A stretch of DNA of 64,000 bases, taken from the NCBI GenBank assembly GCA_008508345.1, contig QNGE01001740.1, positions 18,255 to 82,254 on the forward strand. Reading direction: 5' to 3'. Positions 42,401 through 57,400 of this stretch are shown one piece after another. Both the position numbers and the translations under genes were made by a program. Position 1 is the stretch's first letter. Each line of letters starts with the position of its first letter. The stretch is from Paragonimus westermani (lineage: Eukaryota; Platyhelminthes; Trematoda; Plagiorchiida; Troglotrematidae). Under the pieces are notes generated by a model, which worked only from the letters and a program-made list of their open reading frames with translations, was not told the origin of the DNA and did no database searches.

Positions 42401-45400
42401 AGTATTCAGACATACCGAAATTTCTACTATAAACAGTGCATTACAAATGCGGAAAAGATAACTCTGTCACGATGCTAATAATGGATAGCTAGATTTCTTT
42501 TTATACGCCTCACGTCCGAACTACTCAAAAGAATTTAGATGGGATAGTTTACACTAGAAAAGGTGCACAGAACCCAATGTGTTTGTGCTGTACATGTCCG
42601 GTGGACAGGTTCAGAAGTAGGTGTTACCGTAGGCTTTAATGAACAGGCGATGAACCATATTGATTATAATTGCATGATCGAGTCGAGACCACATAAAGAG
42701 GAGTTTCAGAGTTTCATAACAGATTATTATGGGTGCCCCTGTGTAGTTCCATAGCAAAAGTTCGTACATTTATCATACTGGTTTGATTTTGAAACAAAAG
42801 AGTTTACACACCCCAGTGTATTTGCTACTGACGGGATTAGACCATACACGTACATATATACATGTACATTTGCAACACGGTTGGCGGCATCCGATTCGGA
42901 TTAGCCTGTCACAGTGACCGAAGCCAAAGGACGCCTGCGCTCAGCCATCACTACAATTGGCTTGCGCTGCACCAATTGCAGTTCCACCAACACACCACAT
43001 ATCCAGTGTAAACCCGAAGGAATAAGACTGGGAGGTGTGCCAGTGGGGCCTTTGTGTCCGGCCATCAATGTTACAACGTGAACGACTTACCTGCACAACA
43101 TCCTGGTACCTCCGCTTCTGGCCACCGGGATTTTGCTTACCTGACTTCACTTGTCCGTACAGTAGCTGCTTCGGGATACGGTCATCGCCCATCCGACGGA
43201 CATGACCGAGCCAACGCAGCTGGTTCAGCATCAACATGGCTCATACACAACCAGAAGAGCAGACAGAGTTTATGATCGAAAATGTTTTACGCAACACGCG
43301 GCGGTAGTTTAAATACAGGTGTCCTGCTTGTTTGTCCGACTGTCCGTTGTTTCGAGATCCCCGTGCACAACGTTGACGTAGCGGTCTGAAAGGTGAATGA
43401 AACAAACGTGTAATGATTACCACTCAAAATTCGATCCTCGTGTTAACTAGTTTCGGACGCGTGTTACATATTTTCATATAATCAGGAGAATTCATGGTGT
43501 ATGTCATGCCAGAGTGCTTTTACAAAGACCCTAGTACGGATCTGGAAAGGTCACAATAAATACCCATCAATCGGTGTTCGACTTGTACAATTAATCATAC
43601 GTTTGAACAGAACAGTTAGAACACGAATACTGATAGATGCAACCATTTCGTATTGACTCGTCAGTAGCAAATTTACAATAGCCTGGAACGGTTTTTTCTA
43701 TAACGATCAGTTTCAGCGATGAGATAGATAGTCGGTGGGTTAGGAAAGGTCACTAAGTTCAGAGCAGGGTCAAACTCACGAACAACTGTTTCTGAATACG
43801 CAGAGTCGGCTTCAGTGGATTGATTGCGATAGCCTCAGCAAACCGCAAGAATCTCGGACTGGGATGACATAATAAGATTGCGAATGCACAGGCCGGGTCG
43901 ATAACGTGACCAGTGTTCAGATCGTGTCTTGTGACTACGGACACTGGTTGCTAGCATGATTCAACGGTATTGCCGTTCTTCGGTAATACGGAGTTCTGCA
44001 TCCATTTATTCAAATGTTCCTTCACTCCGGAAATCAAGCATCTCTCGGTTCCACCCAGGTAACCTTCTTTGCATTTTCATGTAAATTGGTAGATACAATT
44101 GGTAGATACATGACACCGACAGGTTGATCTCCTTTGAGTGAAGACAAAGGGAACCTCAGAGTTCGAGCTAATACGCAAAGTTCAGCTGCGTTGAATGTCC
44201 ATTCAATCGAATTCGTTAGTCTTTGTGTTGTTTGATGCATACTGTAATCAATTCTATATAGCAATTCTATATAGAACCCTCTTCTTTTCCACAGTGACCA
44301 CCTGTTCAAACAGCGGTTTTGGCCTACTATGCTTTTCTGTTAACACTTCTGGATACCCATTTGACTGTTGTACAGACCTGACCGGGTCTAATGCCTCCAC
44401 CAGACCGTCCTATATTCATATGCTCTCTGATCGGGTGAATAGCGTATTCACTAGTGCGCGTTTGTGATCGACTGGTGTGAAACTGCTAAAGTTCCTGTAT
44501 TGATCGGACCACGTGGAATTCCTATAGACAGCCCTTTTTATACGGCTATCTTCCCGGTGGCTAATGAGTAGGTCTAGAAACGGCGAACAGTTGTCAGTCT
44601 CAAATTCACGTTACTTTCAGGTTGCGATGACAATTAGTTAAGCGTCGCACTGGGTTATCTGTTGCCTGTTTGGAACGACTGAATACTAGTGTATCATCGA
44701 CGTATCGTTTGTAGTATTACAGACTCGCTATGTCTGCGGCTAACTCCTGTTCCATCCTTAACATGAGAAGTCCACTAAGATGGGCCCTAGTGGAACTCCT
44801 ATGGTTCCCCGTCCATTTGGCGATGGCATTGATCAAGAAAACGGAAGCTGACGTTTTCAGTACATAACAATAAGGCTTCCTTCAGAACATCACTAGGCAA
44901 AGGCAAAGTAATGTGACTCATTTTAACGAGTTCATAAATACAATCAAGTGTCTCATGCAGTGAAACATTCGTGAACAGTGACCGGACGTTCATGGAATAC
45001 ATCATCCCATTAGCACGATTGATGTCGACTAGGTCGATGAGTAATTTGGAATAATTTTTTATACAACCGATCTAAAATATTTCTTCAGTGGCTTTAGTTT
45101 GTTGATTAGTCAGCGTACTACGTTTCGATATTGATAATTAATTATCATCAGAATGGGTCTGCGCGGTAGTTCAGACTGTTTTGTCTTATGAAGACCGTTT
45201 GTTTGATGTTCCGACGACCCACATCCTTTAAGAGGTTACTCCGTCATTTCAACAGTTATACGCAGTTTTAAAATAAGTCGACTTTCCATGTCTATCCGAC
45301 CTTCTATTTTAGTAATATTGTCCAGTGTGTATATTTTGCCGAAAGTGCGTTTGGCCTACTAATATTGACAGTACCTGTATATAGTTGTCTCCGTCTACCT

Positions 45401-48400
45401 TCTGTCCCTGTCATTATAATAACCAACACGAAGGGCTGTAATTTCCCCCCTACCGCCTTGTTGCAAGTTTCCGTTTAACGATTTCTTTTAGTTATTTTTT
45501 CAAGCTCATTAGAAGTTAAATCGTCCAATGTCGGAATTTCTAAATATAATAAGTCTGTTATCTTAGAATAACAAATAAGTGAAAACAGAATTCTGAACGG
45601 TGACCTTGAATGTCTTACTTGATACAGTCAATTTCAGGAAATCTCTAATATTCACTTGACTCATTTATGAGCTAGTCCTCTAGTCTCCTCCTAAGTCATG
45701 CTTCAAAGTTGCTGTGAAAATAATCGCGCCAACTCTGTCCGCCATTCTGGTCACCACAGAAATCAACCTTGACTTCGCCGCGCTCCGAGCATTCAACCTG
45801 AATCATCCGCTCAGTTTGTTGGTATTAGTGATAAACAGGTTGAGAATAACGCAACGTTAGGAGTACGTTGTAATACTTTACGTTTCAACCACCTCAGGTG
45901 GCTTTTCTCAGGAGTGTTGTATTGAAATCACATTACCAAAGAGTGTGTTAATGTATATCAATATATCATGCTAAACACGACACCTAAATTGTTTAACTTC
46001 ATTCGTACCAAACTCTATGCGGATATCTTACACTTTGTGGTATTAGCTTTTCACAGACCACACTGGCATAAAGGGTCATTCACGTGAAAGAAACAGAATT
46101 CACCTATTAGCACATCTGCATCCAAACGTGTATCGATGCAAAAAAAGATCATGTAGTCTAGATGGTAACGCAGCGGTGTACAAAATCTACCTTCAGTTCT
46201 GACATTTCTTTCATAACAGCTAAATTTTTTTCAGGATCATTTCCAGCATAATTTATCGTATTATTGATCAGAACGAGTAGGGAATTAATTCTATCCTGTC
46301 ACTGTTCTGCATATTTAAAGATGATTGGTTGTGAGCTTTCCATCGACCCTTGTTATTTTCACTTGTGTGTGTGCTCGTTTATGAGTCATTCAACAAAACG
46401 ATCGGAATAACCTTCCTAATATTCAATCTACCACTCTTGGTGAGCTGGTCGTGTAGTTAAACCTCAAAACTAACTGACTAAGAGTTGTCATTGTAGTTAA
46501 CCCCGAGAGAGTGTGTTGATCCCGAGAGCTTCTGTGAGTGTTCCTTTGGCGTAAGATTTATAAGTTTTCGACAAGGACTGAACACGTCATAATCATTGTG
46601 AGCAACACGATGGCGACCCAAGTTCCAGATTTTTAAGTGTAATGTGATTGGTGACAAAAGGTTTTTCGAAATTCTTATTTTCAACTGACCAAAGGTTTCA
46701 TCAATGCATCCAGCATGACACGGTGAACAGTGTATGGTCATGAATCCTGTGGACATACGCGTATACGTTGAGTCTTTAATTTTCATCGGACACCACTGAG
46801 AAATGGGGGTTATTCTGAATAGTGTATCCATTTCTGAAACGACGGGTCCATTTCCGACTGTCCACAAAGTCCGAAAGAACAAATGTTTTAGCTTGATTTT
46901 AAAATCCTATCACCAATGAACAGCTTATGCACTTTCTGGTGTTAGCGTCGATGAGCTGTTTTTGTCGCATGCATGTGCAGCTCGTTTTGATGCCGTCCAG
47001 TCAACGAGTAGTCGTCTTTGAAGCCCTGGGTGCATCAGGAGTTCATAAAACGAGTCACTACATCTCTATCGACACAATTTGTGTAATAATCGAGCAACAG
47101 ATCAACTAATCTAATGAACAGTGATATGCACGAGCACCAGGTGTTGCATGGAGTTTTGGTTATTCAAACTTCAAATCAAAGGTCAAACAGCATAATCCAG
47201 AGCTAAAAAAAGGCTTCGTGGAAGCAGTAATATGTAGCAAGAGTAAGCATAGCGCTTCCACCGACTGTTACCATTTCCGGGTGTTTTCTTTCCCGGAAAA
47301 TAAACCTGTCCAACCTATTCTGGTCCAAAGTAGACGGTCGAGTGGTTTATTAACTAATGTGAAATCAATGTTCGTCTCTGAACAGATTTCTAATGTCCTG
47401 ATCGCTATTGCTGTTGTCAGTCGGTCCGAAGTGAGCCAAATTACCGAGTGAGGCAGAGTGAGCATTAGGAATAAACCAATGATTAGATTCTATTGACGAT
47501 AAGTAATAGAGGGTTTGGTTGATGTAAATTGTAATCCGCTTGCAGCGGATTTTATCTTTCCTAATGACCGGCGTTTCAACCCGCCCTATTCGAAATGAAA
47601 CGCCACAGCTGAGTTTTGCTCCTGTTGGAAGCAGTTAGCTTGTCAGTGTTATCTCACTGATAGTAACTGAGTAGAAGAGCCACCGTATAGACAGTAGAGT
47701 CGGCCCCGAACAATTTATACTCTTATTACATGGTTTCTGTGTACCCTCCATCTTATTACAGTACAGAGCATTTTCACGCTCCCCAATCGTTCGTATACTT
47801 CGTTTGAATCGACCAGAGCTGCCGTATATCATCTGTGGTTGCGTAACTTGTGTGATCGTGGGCGCATCACAGCCGGCATTTGCGCTGCTCTATTCCGAAG
47901 TGTTCCAGGTAGGTATAACCTGTCATTTGGTCTTTCTTTTGCTGACATTCCTCGAAGGTTTTCGATTTAGCTTACCAGCATCTCAGGTTCAGTTCCATGT
48001 AAGTAAGCGAGCCCCTTGACCAGGAGAAGCTCACATACGTGAGAGAAAAAGACTACCAAAAGAACAGCCCACCTAGTCGTCTAACTCACATTTTCGTTTC
48101 ATCAATACATGCAATCAGTGTGGCGCGACTTGGCCCTATTTGAAGGAAAACTACCGGGAATGCATGCCGTTCTGTGAGACACGTTGTTTGACCACTTTTG
48201 AGTTAATAGCCAGGTCCGCTACAGTTTTAACTGCATGATTTCTGTGGCCGAGACTGTATTCATGCTAGCCGGATTACTCGGATCCTGGTTACTGTTTCAA
48301 AACCAATTAGTTATGAGTTTCTAGTGGAAAAAATCTAGTGATAATCTCAAACAGAGAGGTCAAACACACTATACGCTCCACGAATTACCACCACTGTGTT

Positions 48401-51400
48401 TGTCTAAGTGCTCTAAAGACTTAAAGACGCTGAAGCGTATTATTTGCGATTGATCGGAGGGCATCGTGGCAGCGAAGTGAAGAGAATGATGAGGCATTTG
48501 ATTAGCAGCAAGACTAACCTGCAAACGATCGAACGATGCCACGGGATCAAGTTGGCATGTAAAATTATTATACCAGTAAAAACAATGCAATGGTCGCCGA
48601 AGCAAACTTTTGCAGTTGTTGAATCACAAAATGTAGAGTAAACCCCGTTTACCTCAAGGTCACTCGAAAACAGGTTTATGCATTCGGAGAAAAAACAGTA
48701 AGCCCATATATGAAACCACAGTAGTATAAGTTTTTACGCAAGAGCTGGGTCATAGTGAGGTAAAGAAGTTTATCCAAACCTGCCTCAAGAATGAAGTTGA
48801 GTCAGGTAAACTAATGAGCCAAAGAAAGATTCAATCATGGGTAAGTGGCGTCACCGATTTTTCGCACATTTATGATCCGTTTCCGATCATTGATGTTTTC
48901 GAAACGTCAGCGGCTTTTGGTGGGGACACCGTGTCAGCAGTGTGAAACTCGCTGGCTTGATTCGGAACGGATAGACCCCGGCAACTTTTGAGCATGCTGA
49001 CCACGTCTTGTTTTGTTCACCTCCCGCGAATTTCAGTTCACTGTCACAGTATGCCTTGCTTGCGAGTGGTGCGTTAGTCTGGAAGAGGCTGTCTGATGGA
49101 CAGTGTGACTTGAGTTTGGGATAAGAAGGCACTGCAACCCACAACCGTGGAGCGCTCCTGGTTTTCTGGCTGAGTTCAGAAGAGTACTTAGTATCGTTGG
49201 CTCAGGATGCTCTCTGAAACGATGAAGAGTACAATTTTATGGTGCTGACTTTGTGAATCTCTGAGTGCATCGTAGTAATCTTTTATTCTTTCTCACTCTG
49301 TACCTTCTTCTTTTTTCAATTTACAAAATTCATTAGATTTTCTTCCCGTACTGTGGCATGTTTGCCGCCACATGTGTTATATGTATATATATATGTATAT
49401 ATATATATGCAAACATCCATTTGCGAAAACTCCCGGGCCTCGGTATGACTCCAACTAGTGACAAGAACCGCATGCCCAAACACGACAGGTAATTCGCCAG
49501 CTAGGCCGCGAAACCACACTAATAGTCTACAAATTTTTACGTTAGGACTTCACCACCCAGATACTATATAACATGATCGGTTTTCAGCAAATCGGTCAGA
49601 AGTTGGGTTCACTACCAACAATAAGCTATCAGCGCAGCTAGTATGCATCGTAACTGTGTTGCTGGCTGGCTGACTTAGGTGTTTCAGGATGTCACCCATG
49701 AAAGATAGACTTCAGGCTAGTAACCTGTGGACTAAGTGAGACTGATCAGGAAAAAGAGCGCAAGGTATAATGATTCATCTAGCAAAACTGTCACATTCAA
49801 CAAGATGGTTGAAAATGACGAAATGGGTTTGATTGATCTTGCCATGAGTGAACAATTTTCTAAAGGAGTGCAGATAACTTACAATTGAAAAGTCTAACCT
49901 GCAAAGGACCAAGTTTATGCTCATTCAGGTCACATTTTGATATCATGCTTCTTGGCCCTGTTAAACAGTTTCGTCAAACGGCCACCAAGTAAGATTGTGG
50001 GATAAAATTTGTGGGCTCAGTAGAAAGCAGACCACACAATCAGCGAAGACACGACGCGATCAGAAGTACGGAAACAAAAAACCAACTGTCCAAATCCATA
50101 TGCTAAGATACGCTACCAGTACAATGGAAATCTCTAAATATTTTTGGAATGGATTACCCTAAGCGACAGAATACATCGTCCATTGACCATCCTCGTCGAG
50201 TTGTATAGCAGAAGAAGTTTGTCAGTCTAAGTTTACAACGTAGATTGCATCAGTGCAATACTTGCGAATATGTGGGATGAAGGAAAGCTTAGAGCCACTA
50301 TCCGACAATACATTCAACAAAATTTTCTATCAAACCGGATGAAAGCACTATTTTAATCCGGACACCCTAGAACTACGGTTTTATCAAAAGTATACAAGCC
50401 AGAAGAACTGAAACGCCGAGACTGGAACATGGCAACTATATTAAACTGTGTCATCACCTTTGGTGCTATGGTTCACATGATCCAATATTAGTTTCACTGA
50501 CATCTTCAAAGCTACAGAGGCCCCAGAAATCAACAAAAAATTCATTGCGTCTTAGAAGTGTATTAAGGTGATTATGGCATCTCTCTAACAATCTGGAATT
50601 TCGCCGGAAAGTTATATAATTTTGTCGCTGTTATTTCCTTAATTCTTGCATGCAGCTCTCTTGCTTTGATCGCTAACGAAATGACGTTTAGTCTGCCTCT
50701 TTGGAATCAGATTTTGCTGTTGTTAGTTTTTTATTGGAACTGGTTGTTATTGATTTGAGGTTTGATAATTTATTGCCGAACGATAGGATGACTGGACACT
50801 TTTATCGTGGTTTGTTACTCACATAATCTAAACCATGTGTGTTGGAAAAGCATGTAACTTCCCCACAATTCCTCTAACTTATTGTACGCTTATATTACGC
50901 ATGCAGTTATTCACTGTCCCAGTGAATGTAAGACGTTGGAATTCAAGCGGACTAATTGCAAACTTGATGGAACCCTGGGGTACACGGCAATAAGTGGCTG
51001 ATAGAATTCAAAAATGCTATAGTTGACCTTTATCATGTTTCCTACAGCACCTTGCCAACTAAATTCAAAGTGTCTCCTCACTTTTTTGTCTATCAAGATA
51101 TTTGCTCTCAAAAACAATCCACCGCTTATGCGCAGTAGCGTTCAATTGGTATCGGGCTTAATGGTTCTCATCGGTGTCCTGCGATTTCTCAGTATGCTGG
51201 GTGAAGTGAGTAGCAATTGATGCACCTCGGTTCCGTTCGACTTTTTTGTATTCCTGTGGCATTTAAAATGAACACGCCCTAAACAGAAAGACACATTTAA
51301 GACAGGTTTTTTAATTATACTGTTCATATACAGTGAGAATGTTAGTTGAATTTCCATGTTCTTTGAGTTATTTGATTGTACAAGCGTTCAAGTTTTGAGT

Positions 51401-54400
51401 TAAACATAAATGACGTTTGCAATCTCAACCAGCACATAAAACAATAACAGATATACACATTTCAAACATGCCAAACCGTCAGATAGCGTCACCGATTTCG
51501 AATGAGTTCCGTGGACACTTTCTTTAGTAACACAATCCACCGGATAGTCTTTCCGATTGACAAAACTTACGTTAAACGTCTTGACTATTGAATAATGTCT
51601 GAGTGTCGGAGTGATAACCGATTACTTGATTCCGATAATGGGAGATGGAGAAAGATGAAATGAGAAAATAATTACAGAGTATGGAGGACTGTGCAGCATC
51701 ATGTGGGTTAATAATTCCTTACTCAGATGAAAACCACAAAAACTGGTGTCACATCTAAACCGTGCAATCAATTGAGCATCCATAAGGCTGGAATCTGAAC
51801 ATGACAAATGCGGTATAACGCGTTGGTATAATGGTCAGCTGCGCCTTTTGGATCCAGTCGGCAACAGACTGATAGCATGTGATTGCAAGAATAAATTTTC
51901 AACCACTAATGTCATAGATTGAAATTCTTAGGTAAAAACTACGCAAGTTATCACTGTTGAGTCCTCCATAGGCTGTACTGATTTGACCGACCTGAATGGT
52001 GGCTGCCAGTTATTCTCTCAAGACACCTGTTAGCTACCTGCATACGGAAAATTTAGCTTCATAGTGCCGAATAAGTTCTTTTCAGTCAGCTCATTGCCAG
52101 GTCCCTCGTTTGTTGCTATATATTCAGTGTATGGGATAGAACAAGATATACTGGTTGAAAATACAGATAAAACTGTTGTGTAAGAGAACAACATTTTTCG
52201 TTGTTGAAGATAGTGTTAAAACGTTCCTGTTCTACAAAGAACATTACATCTCACTAACTATAGTGACGAGATTAGAACGTCATGTTCAAAATAGTTCTTA
52301 TGCTGATGTGTGAATCACAAAAGCTTGACATAATTTCCTCACTGAAAACAAAAGTATGTTTCACCAGTTGAAGTTTCAGATCGATGTGGTGTGTGTGTCA
52401 ATAGGCTAACCCTGGAAGTATTGCTTAGCACTTATTCGGTTGATGTTGATTACCTCTGGGCAACACGACATCTAACACTATGAATTGTTTAAGACATGTA
52501 AACCCAAATCAAAAAGTACTATATGACAAAGTGTAAAAACTTAATATGGGTGTGTAACATCAACGATAAGAGCGCCCCTCGTCAAGTCAAAATAATGATG
52601 CAGTTTACTCTTCCCGAAATGGGACTTCTCATGACAGTTAAATAAGTGAGCTTGAAGCACATGAAATAAGGCTGTGAACGACTGTAATCGATATCGGTTG
52701 AATAGAACCAGTAAGTAAGCTTTGTGATCAATTCACATGTATGGTTTAAACATGAATCCAATCGACTGACGGATGTAATCTACTGTACAACAGTGACAAG
52801 TGAGTGGATACACATACACTGGCTGATCGGAAACAGGCGACCTTTAACGTTATTTCCAAACACAGTTTTATGAGCAGTGAAGATGCTGGAAGTGTTTGCT
52901 TCGGAAACCGGTGTAAATTCCGGTGTTCCTGTTCACCGGCCAAGCCCATTCTGAACGGTAGTCGATTGTCTAAGCAAATTAAACAGCACCATCCTTGTTG
53001 AATAGTGAACGAATTTACAAAGTTAGTCAGGTTTTAGTTAGTTTTTTCCTTATTTTATTGACCGACTGAATAATGTTTGAAAACCCGTTTATTATGCTGC
53101 GGTTTTTTAAATGAATGGAAATGATTATGATGAACGGTACAACTGAACTACTGTTCACTGAAATGCTTGAAACTTACCACTCTTATTTTGAAAGTATAAG
53201 GGAAATGTTAATCGAAAAAGAAATGTTGAAGGATGTGCATAGACGACAACAGAACACGTTTATCGTTGGTATCAACAGTGAATTCGAGGCATATCACTAG
53301 GTAACACGGCTTAGGTTGCCATTGGTCCTGACGATGGTCCACAGAGCGGCAGAGTCGTAAATTAATAAGGACGTACGCATTAAAGGACAGCGAGAACAAG
53401 AAGGAATGGAGGAAACGACAAAACATTAGAGCAATACAACGAAGAATGGACTAAACAGCCTTGTGGATACAGCCTCGTTAGTGACGTCACCGCAGTCCGC
53501 TCTCAGACAGACCTACCAAACAGCAGCGTGAGTGGTCACAAACGCACCAACTTAGCAGACCTCATCCAATAACCTTTCTCAGGAGAACAGTCACGGCCTT
53601 CATAGCCTGTGACCGTATCATCGCCCGACCGCTTTGCGGCTTCGTCCAATCGTAAGCAAACAATGGACAATAGGTGGTGCAGAAGAAGTCCCGTCAGCAT
53701 GCGCAGTGCGTGACTCTACGAACGAAGGTTGTGCATTTTTGAAACTGCGAATTTTTGTTGTTCGCAAATACTCTTTGACAAACCATCGTGTTGCTTACGA
53801 CATCCGCCCATTTCGTATAAGCCAAAAAGCTGGAAATAACGGTGACCGAATACCGAGAGACTAAATGCATCTACGGATAAACAAGTCGTGTCTCTGAGTA
53901 GCAGCGCAAAGTTGAGTGCACACACGCAGTGTAAACTCTGCCCCTAGTTGATAACTGGAAGTCGTGGACAAACTACTAAAGTCTATCTGAATGCGAAGGC
54001 TGCGATCAAATGTGAGTGATGGTCAACTTGAAAATAAACCGAATCCCCGACTACACATCAGTAATCTAAAGAATATCGCCTTGCAGGTTTAATGAGTTCA
54101 GTGATTCCGACCTGCCTCGGAAGTCCTAGTCGCGGGGTTATCGACTGGAGTTAACAGGCAGTAACTGTGTCTCCTCTCGAGACGATCGGGCAACCTGATC
54201 ATTTCTCACAAACGAAAGTGATTGAGCCTTCAGATTTGATCATTCGGTCGTGCCTAATGTGAGGTCATTGGTGCAGTGGTTAACACGGTTGCCTCATGTT
54301 TGGAATGTCCGGAGTTCAAATCGCGGCCGTGGCAAGCATATGCACTACTGATGAGCTCTAATGAGAGCGAAACTCAAGTCTAGTGCTTCTTTCCGAAAGA

Positions 54401-57400
54401 TGCTGGCTGGAAAGTCTATCTGAATGCGAATGCTGCGATCAAATGTGAGTGATGGTCAACTTGAAAATAAACTACAAAGATGAGTGAACCGAATCCACTG
54501 CGTGCCTTCGATGTCCTCAGGGAGGCCTCACCAGCCGTACTGTGAAAGGTGACCAAATCGGAGGCACAATTATTCCAATACTTGATGGAGTGTCTGAACG
54601 CGGCGATAAGGTATATCCAAAGCCCAAAGTGAGTGAATGGCGGACAAGACAGGTGACCGAACAAGCCATCGCTCAACGAAATCGGACCGGCGGAGGAGAA
54701 ATGACAGACAGAAAACCCACAACATATGACGTTGGCCACACGCACAAACCGGGAAGTGCACAGGGCGTGTAGGTGTGAACCGTAAACGCGAGCGCACGCG
54801 CGCGCGGTCATGTGTGTGGGATTGTGCTGTATTGAATTTTTCGATACAGCATTACAGGATGATAAGATGACATTACCCAAGTAGGTTAAATGATCACTGG
54901 ACCCGAACGACATGCCTGGACCAAACGACTGGGTCTGTGTCAACCCGATATTCTAACACTTTACACTCTGAAAATTTAGTGTTCACCATACAGACCGGCA
55001 GTGTCATTGACTTGGTTCAATATAAACTGCCTGTTTACTGCAGAGCTAAACAAAGCACTGTCGTCCGCACGCCGAATATCAGTCAGATTGCTATTTGAAG
55101 AGATTCCGCTATAAACTATCCTCCCAGAATATAACTTGTCATGTACTTCAGAAACGACGGGAAGACCGAACAACCAAGTCGAACGTCACTAAAAGTGAAG
55201 AACTCAAGAGATAGCTGCCCACAATTGCACACTGTGTGCTCACAGAGGGCATACAAGCGATTAGCAAAAATGGCCTATTTCACGAGGACTCCCCTGTGCA
55301 GTAAGCAGGTCCAACGAACAGAATGACCAAAGAAATCCTCGGGAATGTCATGACCAACCACGCAATCCCCATAATCCATAACTGATTAAGCTGGATTACG
55401 CCAGTTGAAATGTTCCTCAAAATGTTCGGCCAAGCTGCCAAGTCACAACGACAATCTGAAAATCCATCAGCCATCCTCTGCACACAGTCTGAATAACACG
55501 ATATCGACAGTTGGTGCAACCACATATGAGGGAAAACAATAACTGAACAATTCTGATCCAATGTCGCCCAAATCCCAGATAAGTAAGACGCACGATTCTC
55601 AAACAGACCCATTGCAAGCGTGCGTTCCAATTCACTGTTGGGTTCATCGAATTCGGACTTGGGAGGACCAATCAACCCTCATTCATATGTTTCGTCGAAT
55701 CAGAGGAAATTCTCTTCTGACGCATCTGTGGTGACCTTTGGAATAGGCTTCTTTGCAAGAGGTTTGCACGACCGTTGCGATTTCTGTTCGGTACTGGTCT
55801 GAATCACTCCATTATCGTAAACTAGGCAATCCGGAAGTTTGTGTCCTCGCTATGGTTATTTCGCACACCATCGTCGACAATTTCCAGCGGAACTCTGGAT
55901 GACTCTAAGCGGATGAACTTTGAATAAACGAGAGAGCCCGAACAACGGCATGATGTGGATCAAAGTGTTTACTCCAAATCGAACGATAATGCATTACGGA
56001 TCAGCGCCACGTGCAGCAGGCGACGACGGGATCAATTCGCTTCAATGATTCGGTTGCACGCGGTGATCTCCAAGTGATGTATTACCGTCTCTTTTGTTGA
56101 AATACGCGAATCGATATATAGGAACCGCGATGTGTGTATGTTCGTAACAACCGATCTCCATTGTCCGTGCATCGCTCTAGCACACCGAACATTCCACCTA
56201 GCCGCTTCTCCTCTGGAATACGACGGACAAGTCGTGTGTTCATAGCACCAGCAAGCACAACGATGTCCGCTCGATTACATTACCTCATGCTATCAAAGTG
56301 CGCATCATAGACGATGTTTTTTGACAGCTTCTGGACTACTGTCTGTTGATGCGTATACAGATATAGCAAGTGTTCTACAACTTGGAGAATTAAAAATTAG
56401 ATGCACATAAAGAAGGAACGGACAACAAAGCGAAGCTCTACAGGTCTAGAACTATAGTCAATACTACCTATTTGTTAACATGCGGAGGTCGTGCTCTGCC
56501 AGTACCTGGGGAATAGCACCAATACCATAAACGTATGTATCTTAGAGTTTAATGTTGACGTCCAGGTCGGTTTGGATTGAACCATAGTAGTGCAACGTTG
56601 TCTGTCAACAATTTATGTCTACATGAGCTAATCACTGTTGTTCTTCATTGAGGAACAGAGGAAAATTGTTTGCTTAAACAGAACCACTAAATCGGTGAGA
56701 CACGTAGTCGGTTCCGTGAATTTCAGGAAAACACAATTACCGAATGCTTTAAGATAAAGAAGCAGACCACAATGGTGGAAGCCAGCCTTTCAGAGCGAAA
56801 AGAAGACTCTGCATTCAGTTCGATAGGTGTATACTGGCTTGGACAGTCGTGTACACCAACCGGTCCCCAAAACTCGCAGCTCAGTAATGAGGAACCCAGA
56901 AGGTGATATAGCGTAACGTGTTTGAGTTGATCCCAGTGAATGGTCGTTTGTGAGCTGACCAATTTAGCACTCTGCTCAAAATGTGTTAACACAGACGAAA
57001 AACAGGTAGTCCATTCGTTATATTCACAACCGTTTTGTAACACACCACGTTCTAGCGGGTGAACCCAATGACCCGCAGCTGGTTTGCTCAAGAAACATCT
57101 GAGGTGATAACCAACTGAACTGAAATATGGATATTGAGGAAAAGTGCTCAAGAGAGCTGTCTAAGTACAACCTCAACCGTGACAAAACCGTGTTCAGTAA
57201 ATGTGCAGTCAAAACGGAGTGGATTGTACTAAACAAACATCGCTCTATTGATGTCAATTATTCAAAGGATGTGTTGTGTTTGCGGTCAGCTTATGACGGA
57301 GAATGGGAAAAGTGGATGTTCTTCTTGGTCGGAATGAAAACAGAAAGACAAATGTTTTGAAACGGGTGGTCATTCTAAATTGGAAGGTGGGTGCCCACCT

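Larger units (their letters stand above)
34896..47761 (+). other. P-gp intron, 12.9 kb, with the Penelope-like cluster
   Basis: This is the largest intron, from GTAGGT to TTACAG. It holds a tRNA-like SINE head (35727-35806), two single-N assembly joins (35811, 38602), the Penelope-like cluster (39383-45075) and a non-LTR 3' end (42941-43420). 35812-39382 and 45076-47761 show no identifiable gene; a 122-codon frame at 36025-36393 and a 134-codon minus frame at 46478-46882 have no motif I recognise. Confidence 0.8.
47909..51097 (+). other. P-gp intron, 3.2 kb
   Basis: The intron runs from GTAGGT to an ATCAAG acceptor. It holds an AT microsatellite (49379-49408) and a SINE-like segment (49433-49520, minus). 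A minus frame at 48887-49144 is unremarkable. Nothing else was identified. Confidence 0.75.

Noticed and set aside
46478..46882. 134-codon minus frame
   Set aside because: No motif, no conserved neighbour, low-complexity-free but not protein-family-like; cannot be supported.
54416..54943. 175-codon minus frame, the longest single frame in the window
   Set aside because: It spans the tail of a SINE and the adjoining dispersed repeat; the peptide has no recognisable motif and its length comes from repeat composition.
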